DNA of 64,000 nt from an uncultured Nocardioides sp. (GTDB lineage Bacteria > Actinomycetota > Actinomycetes > Propionibacteriales > Nocardioidaceae), in the NCBI RefSeq assembly GCF_947489365.1, contig NZ_CANLDB010000001.1:124001-188000 (forward strand), in the 5' to 3' direction. The notes under the pieces were generated by a model. The model was not told the DNA's origin and did no database searches. It saw only the letters and a list, made by a program, of their open reading frames with translations. Shown one piece after another: positions 31,093 to 40,288 of this stretch. Both the position numbers and the translations under genes were made by a program. Positions within the stretch are counted from its first letter, which is position 1, and every line of letters begins with the position of its first letter.

Positions 31093-32149
31093 GCGGTCCG
31101 GTCCCGGTGCCGTCGCCGAGGTCGGGGTCGGCGAGCACGAGCCCGCACCCGCGCCGCATCGACGTCGGGAGCGCCGACACCGCGACCAGGGCCACGAAGC
31201 CGGCGACCACCTTGTCCACCAGCGAGGCCAGCAGGTTCGACGCGATGCTCGCCGCGACCCAGCCCCCGAGTCCGGCGGCCAGGGTCACGGTCAGCTGGTC
31301 CTGCGGGCCCCGGGGCTCCGCCCCCGCCACCAGCAGCAGGATCGGCACCGCGAGCGACGTGCTCACGACGGCGACGGCGGCGTTCAGGGCGAGGAAGCGG
31401 GGGAGGGTCCGCCCCATCCCCCGGGTGCGGACGCCGTACCCCCACAGGAGTGCTCCCGCCACGTTGACGAGCAGGAACGGCAGCTCCTCCGGCGCCGTGA
31501 GGCCGAGGCCGACCACCGAGCTCGTCGCCCCGACGAGCGCCCCGCGCCACGGGCCGAGCGCGATCGCCGCGATCGCGGTCCCGACCATGTCCAGGAAGAA
31601 GGGCAGGTCGGTGGCGGCCACGAACCACAGGCCCGCCAGGTTGAGGGCGACGCACGCCGCCACGAGGGCCGACGCCGCGCGGGCGCCGGGACCCCGCGCC
31701 GGGGGCCGGACGACGACGGTCTCGGTCCCGGCGTCCTCGTCGGTGTCGGTCGGTGCCGGGGCGGGCGCAGGCCCGGGGACGGCGGCCGGAGGCCCGCCCG
31801 ACGGTGCGCGCGCCGCGGCGACCCACTCCTCGACCCCGGCCTCCGGTACACCGAGTGCGAGGGCGATCTCCGCGACGAGGGGGAGGTTCATCCGCTTCCT
31901 GCCGTCACGGAAGCAGTCGTAGACCGTCGACCGCGCCACCCGTGCCCCGGCCGGGGTCGCCCCGGCGGCGAGGCGCCGGTCACGCACCCGGGTCGCGATC
32001 GTCTGGAACGACGGCTCTCCGGCGTCGGCCCGGAGCCGACGGAGCTCGGACGCCAGCGGTGTCCACCGCCCGTCGTCCGGCAGGTCCGGGTCGTCCTGCG
32101 GGTCGTCCTGCGGGTCGTCCTGCGGGTCGTCCCCGCGTGCGGAATCCAT
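31055..32149 (-). CDS. Fusion of an XRE-like DNA-binding domain and a multi-pass membrane domain
   Basis: A 364-residue protein. Residues 1-20 are a DDPQ repeat. Residues about 28-110 look like a helix-turn-helix (SFQTIATRVRDRRLAAGATP, RSTVYDCFRDGRKRMNLPLV). An acidic Pro-Ala linker follows. Then come about six hydrophobic segments from residue 155, including LPFFLDMVGTAIAAIALGPW and GALVGATSSVVGLGL, which recall ECF-transporter S components. Such a fusion would be a membrane-tethered regulator that senses a ligand through its membrane part. The family is not certain. TAGGGT at 32208-32213 may be its -10 element. Confidence 0.75.
   Translation of the reverse strand: MDSARGDDPQDDPQDDPQDDPDLPDDGRWTPLASELRRLRADAGEPSFQTIATRVRDRRLAAGATPAGARVARSTVYDCFRDGRKRMNLPLVAEIALALGVPEAGVEEWVAAARAPSGGPPAAVPGPAPAPAPTDTDEDAGTETVVVRPPARGPGARAASALVAACVALNLAGLWFVAATDLPFFLDMVGTAIAAIALGPWRGALVGATSSVVGLGLTAPEELPFLLVNVAGALLWGYGVRTRGMGRTLPRFLALNAAVAVVSTSLAVPILLLVAGAEPRGPQDQLTVTLAAGLGGWVAASIASNLLASLVDKVVAGFVALVAVSALPTSMRRGCGLVLADPDLGDGTGTGPLSRAPGRPGAVP
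32088..32132. repeat. 12-bp tandem repeat in the fusion gene
   Basis: GGGTCGTCCTGC is repeated three times and followed by nine bases of a fourth copy. It encodes the N-terminal DDPQ repeats of the XRE-membrane protein. Confidence 0.9.
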
Positions 32150-32458
32150 CCGACACCCCCATGTCGTCAGCGACCGGGCGGCAACGCGCGCCGTCCGGCC
32201 CGTGCGGACCCTAGGGCATGTCCGCTGTCCGGGAGCGTCCGGGAGCGCCGGCCGGGGCTGACATCCTCCGGGTCGCGGCGGTGTGATGACGGCGGTCTCG
32301 CGCGCTCGACCCGGGGGAGGCGCGCGAGACCCCCGACGAGCTGCGGCGACCCCGGCGGGCGACCGGCGGGGGTCGTGGGGGGAGACGCGGTGCCCAGGTT
32401 CTTCCTAGGATCGCTCCAGCACCGAACGCCGGTGCCTCGGCTCGGGCGGGGGGCTCCG
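32150..32458. other. Divergent intergenic region with hairpin and promoters
   Basis: No gene is seen in these 309 bases. CCCTAGGG at 32210-32217 gives a minus-strand TAGGGT -10 for the XRE-membrane gene. GGTCTCGCGCGC (32294-32305) and its exact complement (32320-32331) form a 12-bp stem with a 14-base loop. TAGGAT at 32405-32410 is a good -10 for the downstream kinase, predicting a leader of about 40 bases. Confidence 0.6.
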
Positions 32459-34207
32459 ATGACGGACCAGGTGGCGCACCGTCGCGTGCGCGACCCCGCC
32501 GCCGACCTCCGGGACCTCCACGAAGCCGCCGGGGACGACCTGCACCACGCCGCCGAGGGCGTCCGCGACGTGCTCGGCTACGGGGTGGTCGCCGTCTCCC
32601 TGCTCCGCGGCACCGGCGAGTACGAGTTCGTCGCCGTCGTCGGGCCCCCCGACGCGCAGGAGTACCTGCAGGGCACCCATCTCGCGGGCGAGCAGCTCGA
32701 CCGGGCGGTCGCGGCGGCCGACGTCGACGGCCGCGTCCACTACGTCCCCCGCGGACGGCTGCCCGACAACGGCCCCCGGTGGGCGTCGGACGCCGCACCC
32801 ACCTCGGACCCCGAGGAGTGGTCGCCCGACGACGAGCTGTTCGTGCTGTTCGTCGACGGCTCCGGTGCCGTGCGGGGGCACGTCGCGGTCGACGACCCGC
32901 CCGGGGGCAGGGTCCCCACGCCGGTGATGCGCCGCCAGCTCGAGGCGTACGTCGAGCGGATGGTCCCGGTCCTCCTCCACGCGGACAGCCTCCACCGCAG
33001 CGACGAGCAGATCCGGATCGCGGCCCAGGCCAGGCGCGTGGTCCGGTCCGCCATCTCCCGGCTCGACGAGAGCGACCTCCTCGACTCGGCCGGGGCCGAC
33101 CTCGCCGAGTGCCTGCGAGCGGACCAGGTGTGGTTCCACACCGAGGACCCCCGCCGCCTGCTGCGCCACCCCCCGGACGCCGGGGACGCGCCCCCGCCCG
33201 AGATCGTCGACCGCATCCGGCAGATGGCCGACACGGCCTGGCGCGACCAGCAGGCCGTGGTGGTGGAGCAGGAGCGCGTGCTGCCGGCGGGCCCCGGCAG
33301 CGAGGGCTGGGAGCAGGTCCTGGCTCACCTGCACGGGGTGGGGCTGGAGTCCATGCTGCTGGTCCCCGTCGGCGCCGGGACCGAGTGCCTCGGCGCCGTG
33401 GTCGGCGTACGACGCTCCGGGGCCGCGGAGTGGAGCGACCTCGAGATCCTCGCCGCCCAGGACCTCGGCCGCGACCTGGGCTCCGCCCTGCAGACCGCCC
33501 GCTTCTTCGAGCGCGAGCGGGGCCACGCGGCGTACAAGCAGCAGCTGATCGCCACGATCGCCCACGAGCTGAAGAACCCGCTGACCGCCGTGCGCGGCAA
33601 CCTGGAGCTGCTGCAGGACGAGATCGACGGCCAGCCGGGCGGCCTGCTGCTCGCCGACCGCATCGGCCGGGCCACGCACCGCCTCACGGTCCTCGTGGAC
33701 AACCTGCTGACGCTCTCGGCGGTCGACGAGGCCGCCGACGTCCGCGAGGGGCGGTCGGTCGACCTGGCCGTCGTCGTGGCGGACGCGGTGGAGGTGGTGA
33801 CGCTCCAGGCCGGCCAGCGGGGGGTCGCCGTCCGGGTGGACGCGGACGACGACGTCCGGGTCCGGGGCATGCCCGGTGAGCTGGAGCACTTGGTCGTCAA
33901 CCTGGTCAGCAACGCGGTCAAGTACTCCGACGACCACGGCTCCGTCGACATCCGCCTCGCGGGCGTCGCCGGCGAGGTGGTGCTCGAGGTCACCGACCGC
34001 GGCATCGGGATCGCCGAGGAGGAGCGCGGCCGCGTCTTCGGCGAGTTCTTCCGGTCGGCGAACCCCCGGGCCCGCTCCCGGCCGGGCACCGGCCTCGGTC
34101 TGGCCATCGCGGCGAGGGTCGTCGAGCGCCACGGTGGCCGCATCGAGGTCGACTCCACCCTGGGCGTCGGGTCGACCTTCCGCGTCCGTCTGCCGCGGGA
34201 GCGCTGA
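32459..34207 (+). CDS. GAF-domain histidine kinase
   Basis: A 582-residue cytoplasmic kinase without membrane segments. Two GAF-like regions (about 15-170; 190-350, with GLESMLLVPVGAGTECLGAV) precede HisKA with His369 in IAHELKNPLTAVRGN, and HATPase_c with N-box NLVSNAVKYS, DRGIGI and GTGLGLAIA. No response regulator is next to it. The downstream gene is another kinase. The ATG follows GGGGGG and is in frame with the DPAADL start; the 1073-aa ORF in the track only joins this frame to antisense DNA. Confidence 0.92.
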   Translation: MTDQVAHRRVRDPAADLRDLHEAAGDDLHHAAEGVRDVLGYGVVAVSLLRGTGEYEFVAVVGPPDAQEYLQGTHLAGEQLDRAVAAADVDGRVHYVPRGRLPDNGPRWASDAAPTSDPEEWSPDDELFVLFVDGSGAVRGHVAVDDPPGGRVPTPVMRRQLEAYVERMVPVLLHADSLHRSDEQIRIAAQARRVVRSAISRLDESDLLDSAGADLAECLRADQVWFHTEDPRRLLRHPPDAGDAPPPEIVDRIRQMADTAWRDQQAVVVEQERVLPAGPGSEGWEQVLAHLHGVGLESMLLVPVGAGTECLGAVVGVRRSGAAEWSDLEILAAQDLGRDLGSALQTARFFERERGHAAYKQQLIATIAHELKNPLTAVRGNLELLQDEIDGQPGGLLLADRIGRATHRLTVLVDNLLTLSAVDEAADVREGRSVDLAVVVADAVEVVTLQAGQRGVAVRVDADDDVRVRGMPGELEHLVVNLVSNAVKYSDDHGSVDIRLAGVAGEVVLEVTDRGIGIAEEERGRVFGEFFRSANPRARSRPGTGLGLAIAARVVERHGGRIEVDSTLGVGSTFRVRLPRER

Positions 34208-34381
34208 GGGCCCGCAGGGCCCGGCCAGGACCGGCCGCGGCGAGCTCGCGTCTCCTGCTGACGCGAAGGTGTCTCGTGCCCTACCGTGTTCCCTGCTCAC
34301 CAGTGCTGCCGCGGCAGCGTCCGGGGCCGGTGGCGGACGTCGGGTGGCTGTGCCCCGTCCAGACCAGGCCGGAGGAGACCC

Positions 34382-35887
34382 ATGGGGCGCGTCGTGGAGC
34401 CGGCCGTGCTGCTCGGGGACTCGTCCTTCGACCACTACTGCCGGCTGGTGCAGCGCTTCCTCGGCGTCCCCGTCGCGCTGGTCACGATCGTGGAGGCCGA
34501 CCGCCAGGTGTTCCCCGGCCAGCTCGGGCTGCCCGAGCCGTGGGCCTCGCAGCGGGGCACCCCGCTGACCCACTCGTTCTGCCGCCTCGTGGTGAGGCAG
34601 CAGGCACCGCTCGTCGTCACCGACGCCCGACTCGACCCCCGGGTCGCCGACAACCCGGCCATCGAGGCCCTCGGCGTCGTCGCGTACGCCGGGTGGCCGC
34701 TCACGCGCGCCGACGGCACCGTGGTCGGCTCGCTGTGTGCCATCGACCCCGAGCCGCGCGAGTGGACCGAGGACGACCTCGCGGGTCTCGAGGACCTCGC
34801 ACAGGCCTGCTCGGCCGAGATCCAGCACGTGAGCGCCCACGCGTCGGCGGGGGCCGACCTCGCGCGCACGATGGTCGACGCCGCCGAGGTCGCCCTCGCG
34901 CTGTACGACGCCGACGGCCACCTGCTGCTCGCGAACGGCCGGGCGGAGGACCTGGCGGAGGCGGCGGGCTTCGCCCTCGACCGGGCGCCGTACGCGGGGG
35001 AGCGCGTGGTCCGCGCCGACCGCCGTGAGCCCGTGCCGCACGCCGAGCAGATGGTGCCCCGGGCCCTGCGTGGCGCGCTGCGGCACCCGGAGGTGCAGTG
35101 GCTGGGCCCCGACGGGCAGCAGGTGGCCGTCGTCGCCACCGGCCACACGATCTCCCTGCCCGACGGCCGGCGCGCGACGCTGGTCGTGGCGCACGACGTC
35201 ACCGAGCTGGCCCACTCCCTCGAGGTCCGGGAGCGCTTCTCGGCGACCGTCTCCCACGAGCTGAAGACCCCCCTCACCGCCATCCTCGGCTTCGCCGAGC
35301 TGCTCGGCGAGGAGATCGCCGACGACCCCACGGTCGCGGGCCTGGTCGAGCGGATCCGCCGCAGCGCCTCGACCCTGCAGGCGCGGGTCACGGGGATCCT
35401 CGAGGACGCCGGTCGTCGTCGCCGGCTCGACCTGCAGGCCACCGACCTGCACGCCCTGGTCACCCGGGCCGCCGAGTCGCTGGCCACCCCGGCCGCGGCG
35501 ACCGGGGTGACGCTGAGCGTCCGCGGGGAGGAGACCTGGGCCACCCTCGACCCCGGCCGGATCGAGCGGGCCGTCGAGAACCTGCTCTCGAACGCGATCA
35601 AGTACGGCCGCGGCGGCGCGGTCGACGTCGTCGTCCGTCGTGGCGTGGACGAGGTCGAGGTGGTCGTGGCCGACGAGGGCGGGGGACTGGCGCCGGAGGA
35701 GGTCGATCGGGCCTTCGACCTCTACTGGCGCGCCGAGAGTGCTCACGCCGGCGACACGCCCGGCAGCGGCATCGGGCTCCCGCTGGTCCGCGAGATCGCC
35801 ACGGAGCACCGGGGCACGGTGGACATGGTCAGCCGCCCGGGGCGCGGGACGACCGTGACGCTCAGGCTCCCGCGGGTGCCTGCCTGA
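34382..35887 (+). CDS. GAF-PAS histidine kinase
   Basis: A 501-residue soluble kinase. The N-terminal GAF domain (residues 10-150) has FDHYCRLVQRFLGVPVALVT, GTPLTHSFCRLVV and GSLCAIDPEPREW, a widespread GAF type. A PAS-like part follows (about 160-280), then HisKA with His292 in VSHELKTPLTAILGF, and HATPase_c with NLLSNAIKYG and SGIGLPLV. The ATG has GGAGGAG just upstream. TACCGT (about 34282) may be its promoter. It lies 174 bp after the first kinase, and neither has a cognate regulator here. Confidence 0.92.
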   Translation: MGRVVEPAVLLGDSSFDHYCRLVQRFLGVPVALVTIVEADRQVFPGQLGLPEPWASQRGTPLTHSFCRLVVRQQAPLVVTDARLDPRVADNPAIEALGVVAYAGWPLTRADGTVVGSLCAIDPEPREWTEDDLAGLEDLAQACSAEIQHVSAHASAGADLARTMVDAAEVALALYDADGHLLLANGRAEDLAEAAGFALDRAPYAGERVVRADRREPVPHAEQMVPRALRGALRHPEVQWLGPDGQQVAVVATGHTISLPDGRRATLVVAHDVTELAHSLEVRERFSATVSHELKTPLTAILGFAELLGEEIADDPTVAGLVERIRRSASTLQARVTGILEDAGRRRRLDLQATDLHALVTRAAESLATPAAATGVTLSVRGEETWATLDPGRIERAVENLLSNAIKYGRGGAVDVVVRRGVDEVEVVVADEGGGLAPEEVDRAFDLYWRAESAHAGDTPGSGIGLPLVREIATEHRGTVDMVSRPGRGTTVTLRLPRVPA

Positions 35888-36464
35888 CCCCTGCGGTGGC
35901 CATCTCGTCGAGGGCCGCCCGGGAGGTGGCGGGGTCGACCCCGGCGTGGAGACCGTCCAGCAGGACGACGTCCAGACCGTGGCGGCGCGCGTCGAGGACC
36001 GTGGCACGCACGCAGTAGTCGGTCGCGAGCCCGGCGACGTCCACCTCGTCGACGTCGAGGCCGGCCAGCAGGTCGGCCAGCGACGAGCCGTGGTCCTCGC
36101 CGCCGTCCACCCGTCCCTCGAACCCGGAGTACGCCGGGAACCCGCGGCCCTTGCGGACGTGGTGGGTGATCCGCGTCAGGTCGAGGCCGGGGGCGTAGTC
36201 GTGGCCGTCGGACCCGGCCACGCAGTGCACGGGCCAGGTCGCGGCGAAGTCGGGCGCCTCGCCGGGCTCGGCGAAGTGGCCCCCGTTGGTGCCGTGGGCG
36301 TCGTGGTCGTCGCGGGTGGCGACGACGGCGACGTACTCGTCGGCGTGGTCCGCGAGGTGGCGGGTGATCGCCTCGGCGACGGCGTGGCCGCCGTCGACGG
36401 CCAGCGAGCCGCCCTCGCAGAAGTCGTTCTGGACGTCGACGACGAGCAGCGCGCGGCGGGTCAT
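35862..36464 (-). CDS. pncA: Nicotinamidase / isochorismatase-fold amidohydrolase
   Basis: Converts nicotinamide to nicotinate for NAD recycling. The 200-residue protein has the catalytic triad: Asp10 in LLVVDVQNDF, the Lys of HHVRKG, and Cys151 in LATDYCVRATVLDA. The metal-binding residues are in TRDDHDAHGTNGGHF. Other isochorismatase-fold amidases are possible, but the TWPVHC block fits nicotinamidase. The ATG has GATGAT exactly six bases upstream. Its 3' end overlaps the kinase gene by 26 bp. Confidence 0.9.
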   Translation of the reverse strand: MTRRALLVVDVQNDFCEGGSLAVDGGHAVAEAITRHLADHADEYVAVVATRDDHDAHGTNGGHFAEPGEAPDFAATWPVHCVAGSDGHDYAPGLDLTRITHHVRKGRGFPAYSGFEGRVDGGEDHGSSLADLLAGLDVDEVDVAGLATDYCVRATVLDARRHGLDVVLLDGLHAGVDPATSRAALDEMATAGVRQAPAGA

Positions 36465-36512
36465 GCGTCCATCATCGCGACCCCGCTGGGTCCGCGGGCC
36501 CCGGGGCGCCCG

Positions 36513-38099
36513 CTAGCCGGTCGGGACGCGGGCCGAGACGGGGAGCCGACGGGCGCCGCCGACGAGGGGCTCGTCGGCGAGGCGCAGCGTGGGGTGGCGG
36601 TAGGCCCCGAGGTGGTAGAGGCCCCGGACCCCGGTGCTGTAGACCGCGCCGACCCCCGGGCGCCAGTCGGGGACGACCCGGTAGCGGCCGGTCGCGGGGT
36701 GGTCTCCGGCCATGCGGGCGAGGAGACCTGTCACCGGGCCGGCGGCGGGCCGCGTGCCGACGCGCCAGGCGGTGACGGCGCGGTCGAGACCCGGCGCGAA
36801 GCGGTCGACCTGCTCGAGCGCCCGGCGCAGGGCGCTCGCGGGGTCGGCGGCGGCGGCCACGGGCACCTCGGCCCGGAGCCAGGCCGTGCCCCGGCCGCGC
36901 GGCGCCCGACCGGGGTCCTGGACGGTGGGCTGCCCCACGGCGATCGGTGCGGCGCCCGGGCGCTCGACGTGGACCACCGGGCTCTCCTGCAGCACGTCGT
37001 CGGTCCAGGGCAGGGGTGACTGGAGCGCCAGGTGCGCCTCGATCTGGACGAGGCCGTGGTCGTCGAGCAGCCCGGCGTGCTCCGCCCGGCGGAGGGACGG
37101 CGGTCCGGACGGGACGACGGGGCACGGCGGGGCGACGTCGCCCAGGAGCTGCTCGTGCAGACGGGCGGGGTCGGTCGCGGCGATCACCGTCCCCACCGCC
37201 GCGAGACGGCGGTCGCCGACCCGGACGGCCGACGCGCGCCCGCCGTCGATCTCGATCGCGTCCGCGACCGAGTCGAGGAGGAGGTCGACCCCCCGCTCGA
37301 CCAGGAGCCCGAGGAGGGCGGCGCTGAACCGGGCGGCCCCTCCCCGCACCGCGGGCAGGCCGATCTCGTGCATCGCCAGGGCGGTCGCGGGCAGCGCGAG
37401 GCCGCCGAGGACGTCGTCCGGCCGCAGCCCGAGGGCCGGCAGCCAGGGGAGCCACAGCCGGGAGACCTCGTCGCCGCGGAAGCGGTCGGCCAGCAGGTCG
37501 GTAGCGCTGAGGGCGGCGGCACGGCCGACCTCCCGGTGCCCGGTGGCGGCCGCGGCCCGCAGGCCGATCCCGTCGAGGGCGAACAGGTCCCGCTGGGTCA
37601 GGCCGGCGCCCAGGCCCTCGTGGACGTCGGCCGCGAGGTGCTCGACGCCCCGCAGCATCCCGACGTACGTCGCGGCGTCGCGGGGGTCGGCGAAGCCCGC
37701 GGACGTCGTGCCCGCGTCCCGGTGGGCGACGACGGTGCCGCGTTCCCCGACCGTGGCCGTGAGGGGACCGGTGCCGGTGAGGTACTCCAGCCCGTGGCGC
37801 CGCAGGTCACCGGCCAGGGCGGCGTACGCCGGCCCGGCCATGAAGTGCAGGTGCCACAACGTGAACGAGTCGTGCACGTGCCCGGGCAGGGTGAGGTGGT
37901 CGAGCCCGACGTGGTGCGAGCCGCTGAACTCCCCGACGACCGCGACCGACCAGCCGTTGCCGGCGAGCTCGGCGGCCGCGAGCAGAGAGTTCAGGCTCAG
38001 CCCGACCACCACCGCGTCGTACGTGGTCGTGGCGCGGGCTGGACGCCGGGTGTGCAGGTCGGGCGAGGCAGGCGGTGCCGTGCCGTCGGTGAGGGGCAT
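36513..38099 (-). CDS. FAD-dependent oxidoreductase, phytoene-desaturase-like, degenerate Rossmann motif
   Basis: A 528-residue protein with the layout of carotenoid/phytoene desaturase-like flavoenzymes. An N-terminal dinucleotide fold (VVVGLSLNSLLAAAELAGNG at about 30-50, then VAVVGE) precedes a long substrate region and a C-terminal FAD strand (GVRGLYHLGAYRHPT). The usual GxGxxG is replaced by GLSLNS, and the C-terminal CGxxxHPGG by LGAYRHPT, so cofactor binding may be altered. The reaction is unknown. It is followed by pncA and preceded by its own AT-richer promoter region. Confidence 0.7.
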   Translation of the reverse strand: MPLTDGTAPPASPDLHTRRPARATTTYDAVVVGLSLNSLLAAAELAGNGWSVAVVGEFSGSHHVGLDHLTLPGHVHDSFTLWHLHFMAGPAYAALAGDLRRHGLEYLTGTGPLTATVGERGTVVAHRDAGTTSAGFADPRDAATYVGMLRGVEHLAADVHEGLGAGLTQRDLFALDGIGLRAAAATGHREVGRAAALSATDLLADRFRGDEVSRLWLPWLPALGLRPDDVLGGLALPATALAMHEIGLPAVRGGAARFSAALLGLLVERGVDLLLDSVADAIEIDGGRASAVRVGDRRLAAVGTVIAATDPARLHEQLLGDVAPPCPVVPSGPPSLRRAEHAGLLDDHGLVQIEAHLALQSPLPWTDDVLQESPVVHVERPGAAPIAVGQPTVQDPGRAPRGRGTAWLRAEVPVAAAADPASALRRALEQVDRFAPGLDRAVTAWRVGTRPAAGPVTGLLARMAGDHPATGRYRVVPDWRPGVGAVYSTGVRGLYHLGAYRHPTLRLADEPLVGGARRLPVSARVPTG

Positions 38100-38191
38100 G
38101 CTGGGTTCCGTCTCGTGGGGGGAGCGAGGACGCACCCGCGATCGTGGACCCTGCACGTCCACGAAAACCTCGGGTGAGAATATGTTAGGCC

Positions 38192-38212
38192 GTCCACCTC
38201 CCGTCGGTGGAC
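38192..38212 (-). terminator. Terminator of the PBP gene
   Basis: GTCCACC pairs with GGTGGAC across a seven-base loop, 23 bp after the PBP stop codon. Bases nearby at 38180-38190 (TATGTTAGG) are unusually AT-rich and may also hold the promoter of the flavoprotein gene. Confidence 0.55.
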
Positions 38213-38234
38213 TTTCGCCGAGAACCGGACGAAG

Positions 38235-40148
38235 TCAGCCCGCCGAGGACAGGAACTCGGCCAGGATCGGACCCGCCGTGGTGGAGCCGGAGGCGCCGGT
38301 CTCGACGAACACCGCGACGGCCAGGTCGCCGCGGGTGGCGATCATCCAGGCGTGCGTGGGCAGCTCGCCGTCCGGGCCGGGCTGGCCGTACTCGGCGGTG
38401 CCGGTCTTGGCGCCCACCTCGCCGGGCACGCCGGCGAGGACGCTGCCGGAGCCGTCGGTGACCACCGTGCGCATCATCGTGCGCAGCGCCCGCGTCTCCG
38501 GCGCGGTCAGGGGGGCCGACGGGTCCTCGGTCTCCGCCTCGACCTCCGGCAGGAGGCGGGGGACGACGCGCTCGCCGGCGGAGACCGACGCGGCGACGGC
38601 GGCCATGGCGAGCGGGCTGGCGAGCACCCGGCCCTGCCCGATCATCGAGGCCGCCTCGTCGGTGTCGCCGTCCGGGCGGGGGACCTCGCCGAAGAACGAG
38701 CTGAACCCGACCTCGGCGTCGACCCCGAGCCCGAGCGCCGCCGCGGCGTCGGCGAGGTCGCTGCCGCCGAGCCGCTCGGTCCCGGCGCCGATGAAGGCGG
38801 TGTTGCAGGAGTCCGCGAGCGCGCGGGTCAGCGTGACGTCGCCGAGCCCCGAGGCGGGGTAGTCGGAGTAGTTGGTGAACGTCCGGCCGTCGACGTCGAG
38901 GCTCGGCGGGCAGGCGACCGTGTCGTCGGAGGAGAGTCCCGAGCGCAGCAGCGCCAGCGAGGTCACGACCTTGAACGTCGAGCCCGGGGCGTAGCGGCCC
39001 TCGGTCGCGGTGCTGAAGCCGTCGCCGCCGGGTCCGCTGGCGGCGGCCAGCACGGCCCCGTCGGAGGGGCGCAGGGCCACCAGGGCCGACGGCACGTCGG
39101 CGGGCACGCCCTCGGCGAGCACCCGCTCGGCGAGGGTCTGGGTGTCGACGTCGAGGGTGGTGCGGAGGTCCTCGCCGTCGGTCGGCGCGGCCTCGAACAG
39201 CGTCCGCCGTGTGTCGCCGTCGCCCGCCGCGACGACCTCGGCGCCGTCGACGGACCGCAGCTGCTCGTCGTACCGGAGCTGGAGGCCGGACAGCCCCACC
39301 ACGTCGCCGGGCTCGACGGCGCCGTCGCTGTCCTCCACGACCTCCTCGGTCGCCTCGCCCACGCGGCCGAGGATCGGGGCGGCGAAGTCGCGTGTCGGGG
39401 CGAGGGGGAGCGTGTCGACGACGGAAGCCGCGCCGGGGATGTTCCCGAAGCCGGGCGGCACCAGCTCGCGGGCGTCCTCCGGCCGCAGCACCAGGGCCTC
39501 CACGAACGCCTCGTCGCCGGACTGCTCCGTCTCCGCGACGTACGGCGCCACCTCGATGCCGAGGCTGCGGGCGATGCGTCGGGCGCTGTCGGCCTGGCGC
39601 GCGGGCCGCACGAGCGTCTTGTCGAGGCCGTAGCGTCGGACCTCGCGGTCGACCACGATGACCTCGCGGTCCGCGCCGAGCACGCGGCCGCGCTCGCCCT
39701 CGGTGGAGAACAACCCCAGCCGGTCCTGGGGGCGGAGGTACTCGGCGAGGGTGCTGGGGCGCCAGTCGACGAGCCAGGCGCCCTCGACCTCGACCAGGTT
39801 GGCCGTCGTCCGGTAGGCCCACTCCTGGCCGGCGATCTCCCACGTCCAGTCGAGGTCGGCGGTCGCGGTCGCGCCCCGTTCGTCGACGTCCCCGACCTCG
39901 ACGACGACCTGCTGGTCGACGAGGGGCTCGATGAGCTCGGCGAAGTCCTCCTGGGAGGCGAACTCGACCAGCGGCACCCCCTCGAGCGTGTGCTCGCCCA
40001 GGCTCGCGGCGAGCTCCTCGGCGACCTCGGCGGCGTCCTCGCCGTCGTCCTCCTCGGGCGGCGCGCCGGTGCACGCGGTGAGCAGCAGGGCCGCCGCGGC
40101 GCAGGCACCGAGGCGGCCGAGGCGGCGTGGGGAGGCGGTCCGAGACAT
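38235..40148 (-). CDS. Lipoprotein class B penicillin-binding protein with MecA-like N-terminus
   Basis: A 637-residue peptidoglycan transpeptidase on the outer membrane face. A lipobox (LLLTACTG) predicts Cys26 lipidation. An NTF2-like MecA N-domain (about 45-150) and a PBP dimer region come before the transpeptidase. Active-site Ser390 and Lys393 lie in APGSTFKVV, the SxN motif is in ADSCNTAF and the KTG motif in VGAKTGTAEYG. Such PBPs are often low-affinity for beta-lactams, which is not provable here. GAGGAT lies six bases before the ATG. Confidence 0.93.
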   Translation of the reverse strand: MSRTASPRRLGRLGACAAAALLLTACTGAPPEEDDGEDAAEVAEELAASLGEHTLEGVPLVEFASQEDFAELIEPLVDQQVVVEVGDVDERGATATADLDWTWEIAGQEWAYRTTANLVEVEGAWLVDWRPSTLAEYLRPQDRLGLFSTEGERGRVLGADREVIVVDREVRRYGLDKTLVRPARQADSARRIARSLGIEVAPYVAETEQSGDEAFVEALVLRPEDARELVPPGFGNIPGAASVVDTLPLAPTRDFAAPILGRVGEATEEVVEDSDGAVEPGDVVGLSGLQLRYDEQLRSVDGAEVVAAGDGDTRRTLFEAAPTDGEDLRTTLDVDTQTLAERVLAEGVPADVPSALVALRPSDGAVLAAASGPGGDGFSTATEGRYAPGSTFKVVTSLALLRSGLSSDDTVACPPSLDVDGRTFTNYSDYPASGLGDVTLTRALADSCNTAFIGAGTERLGGSDLADAAAALGLGVDAEVGFSSFFGEVPRPDGDTDEAASMIGQGRVLASPLAMAAVAASVSAGERVVPRLLPEVEAETEDPSAPLTAPETRALRTMMRTVVTDGSGSVLAGVPGEVGAKTGTAEYGQPGPDGELPTHAWMIATRGDLAVAVFVETGASGSTTAGPILAEFLSSAG

Positions 40149-40288
40149 GCCGCGATCCTCGCATCCGCGCACCCCGCCGGGTCCTTCCACTGCCGCGACG
40201 GGCTCAGGTGTCGCGCTCAGCGGCCTTGTGCGGCCCCGGGGGCGGTCGCAGGATCGAGCCCGACCACCCCCCGTCCGAGGAGCCGCCC

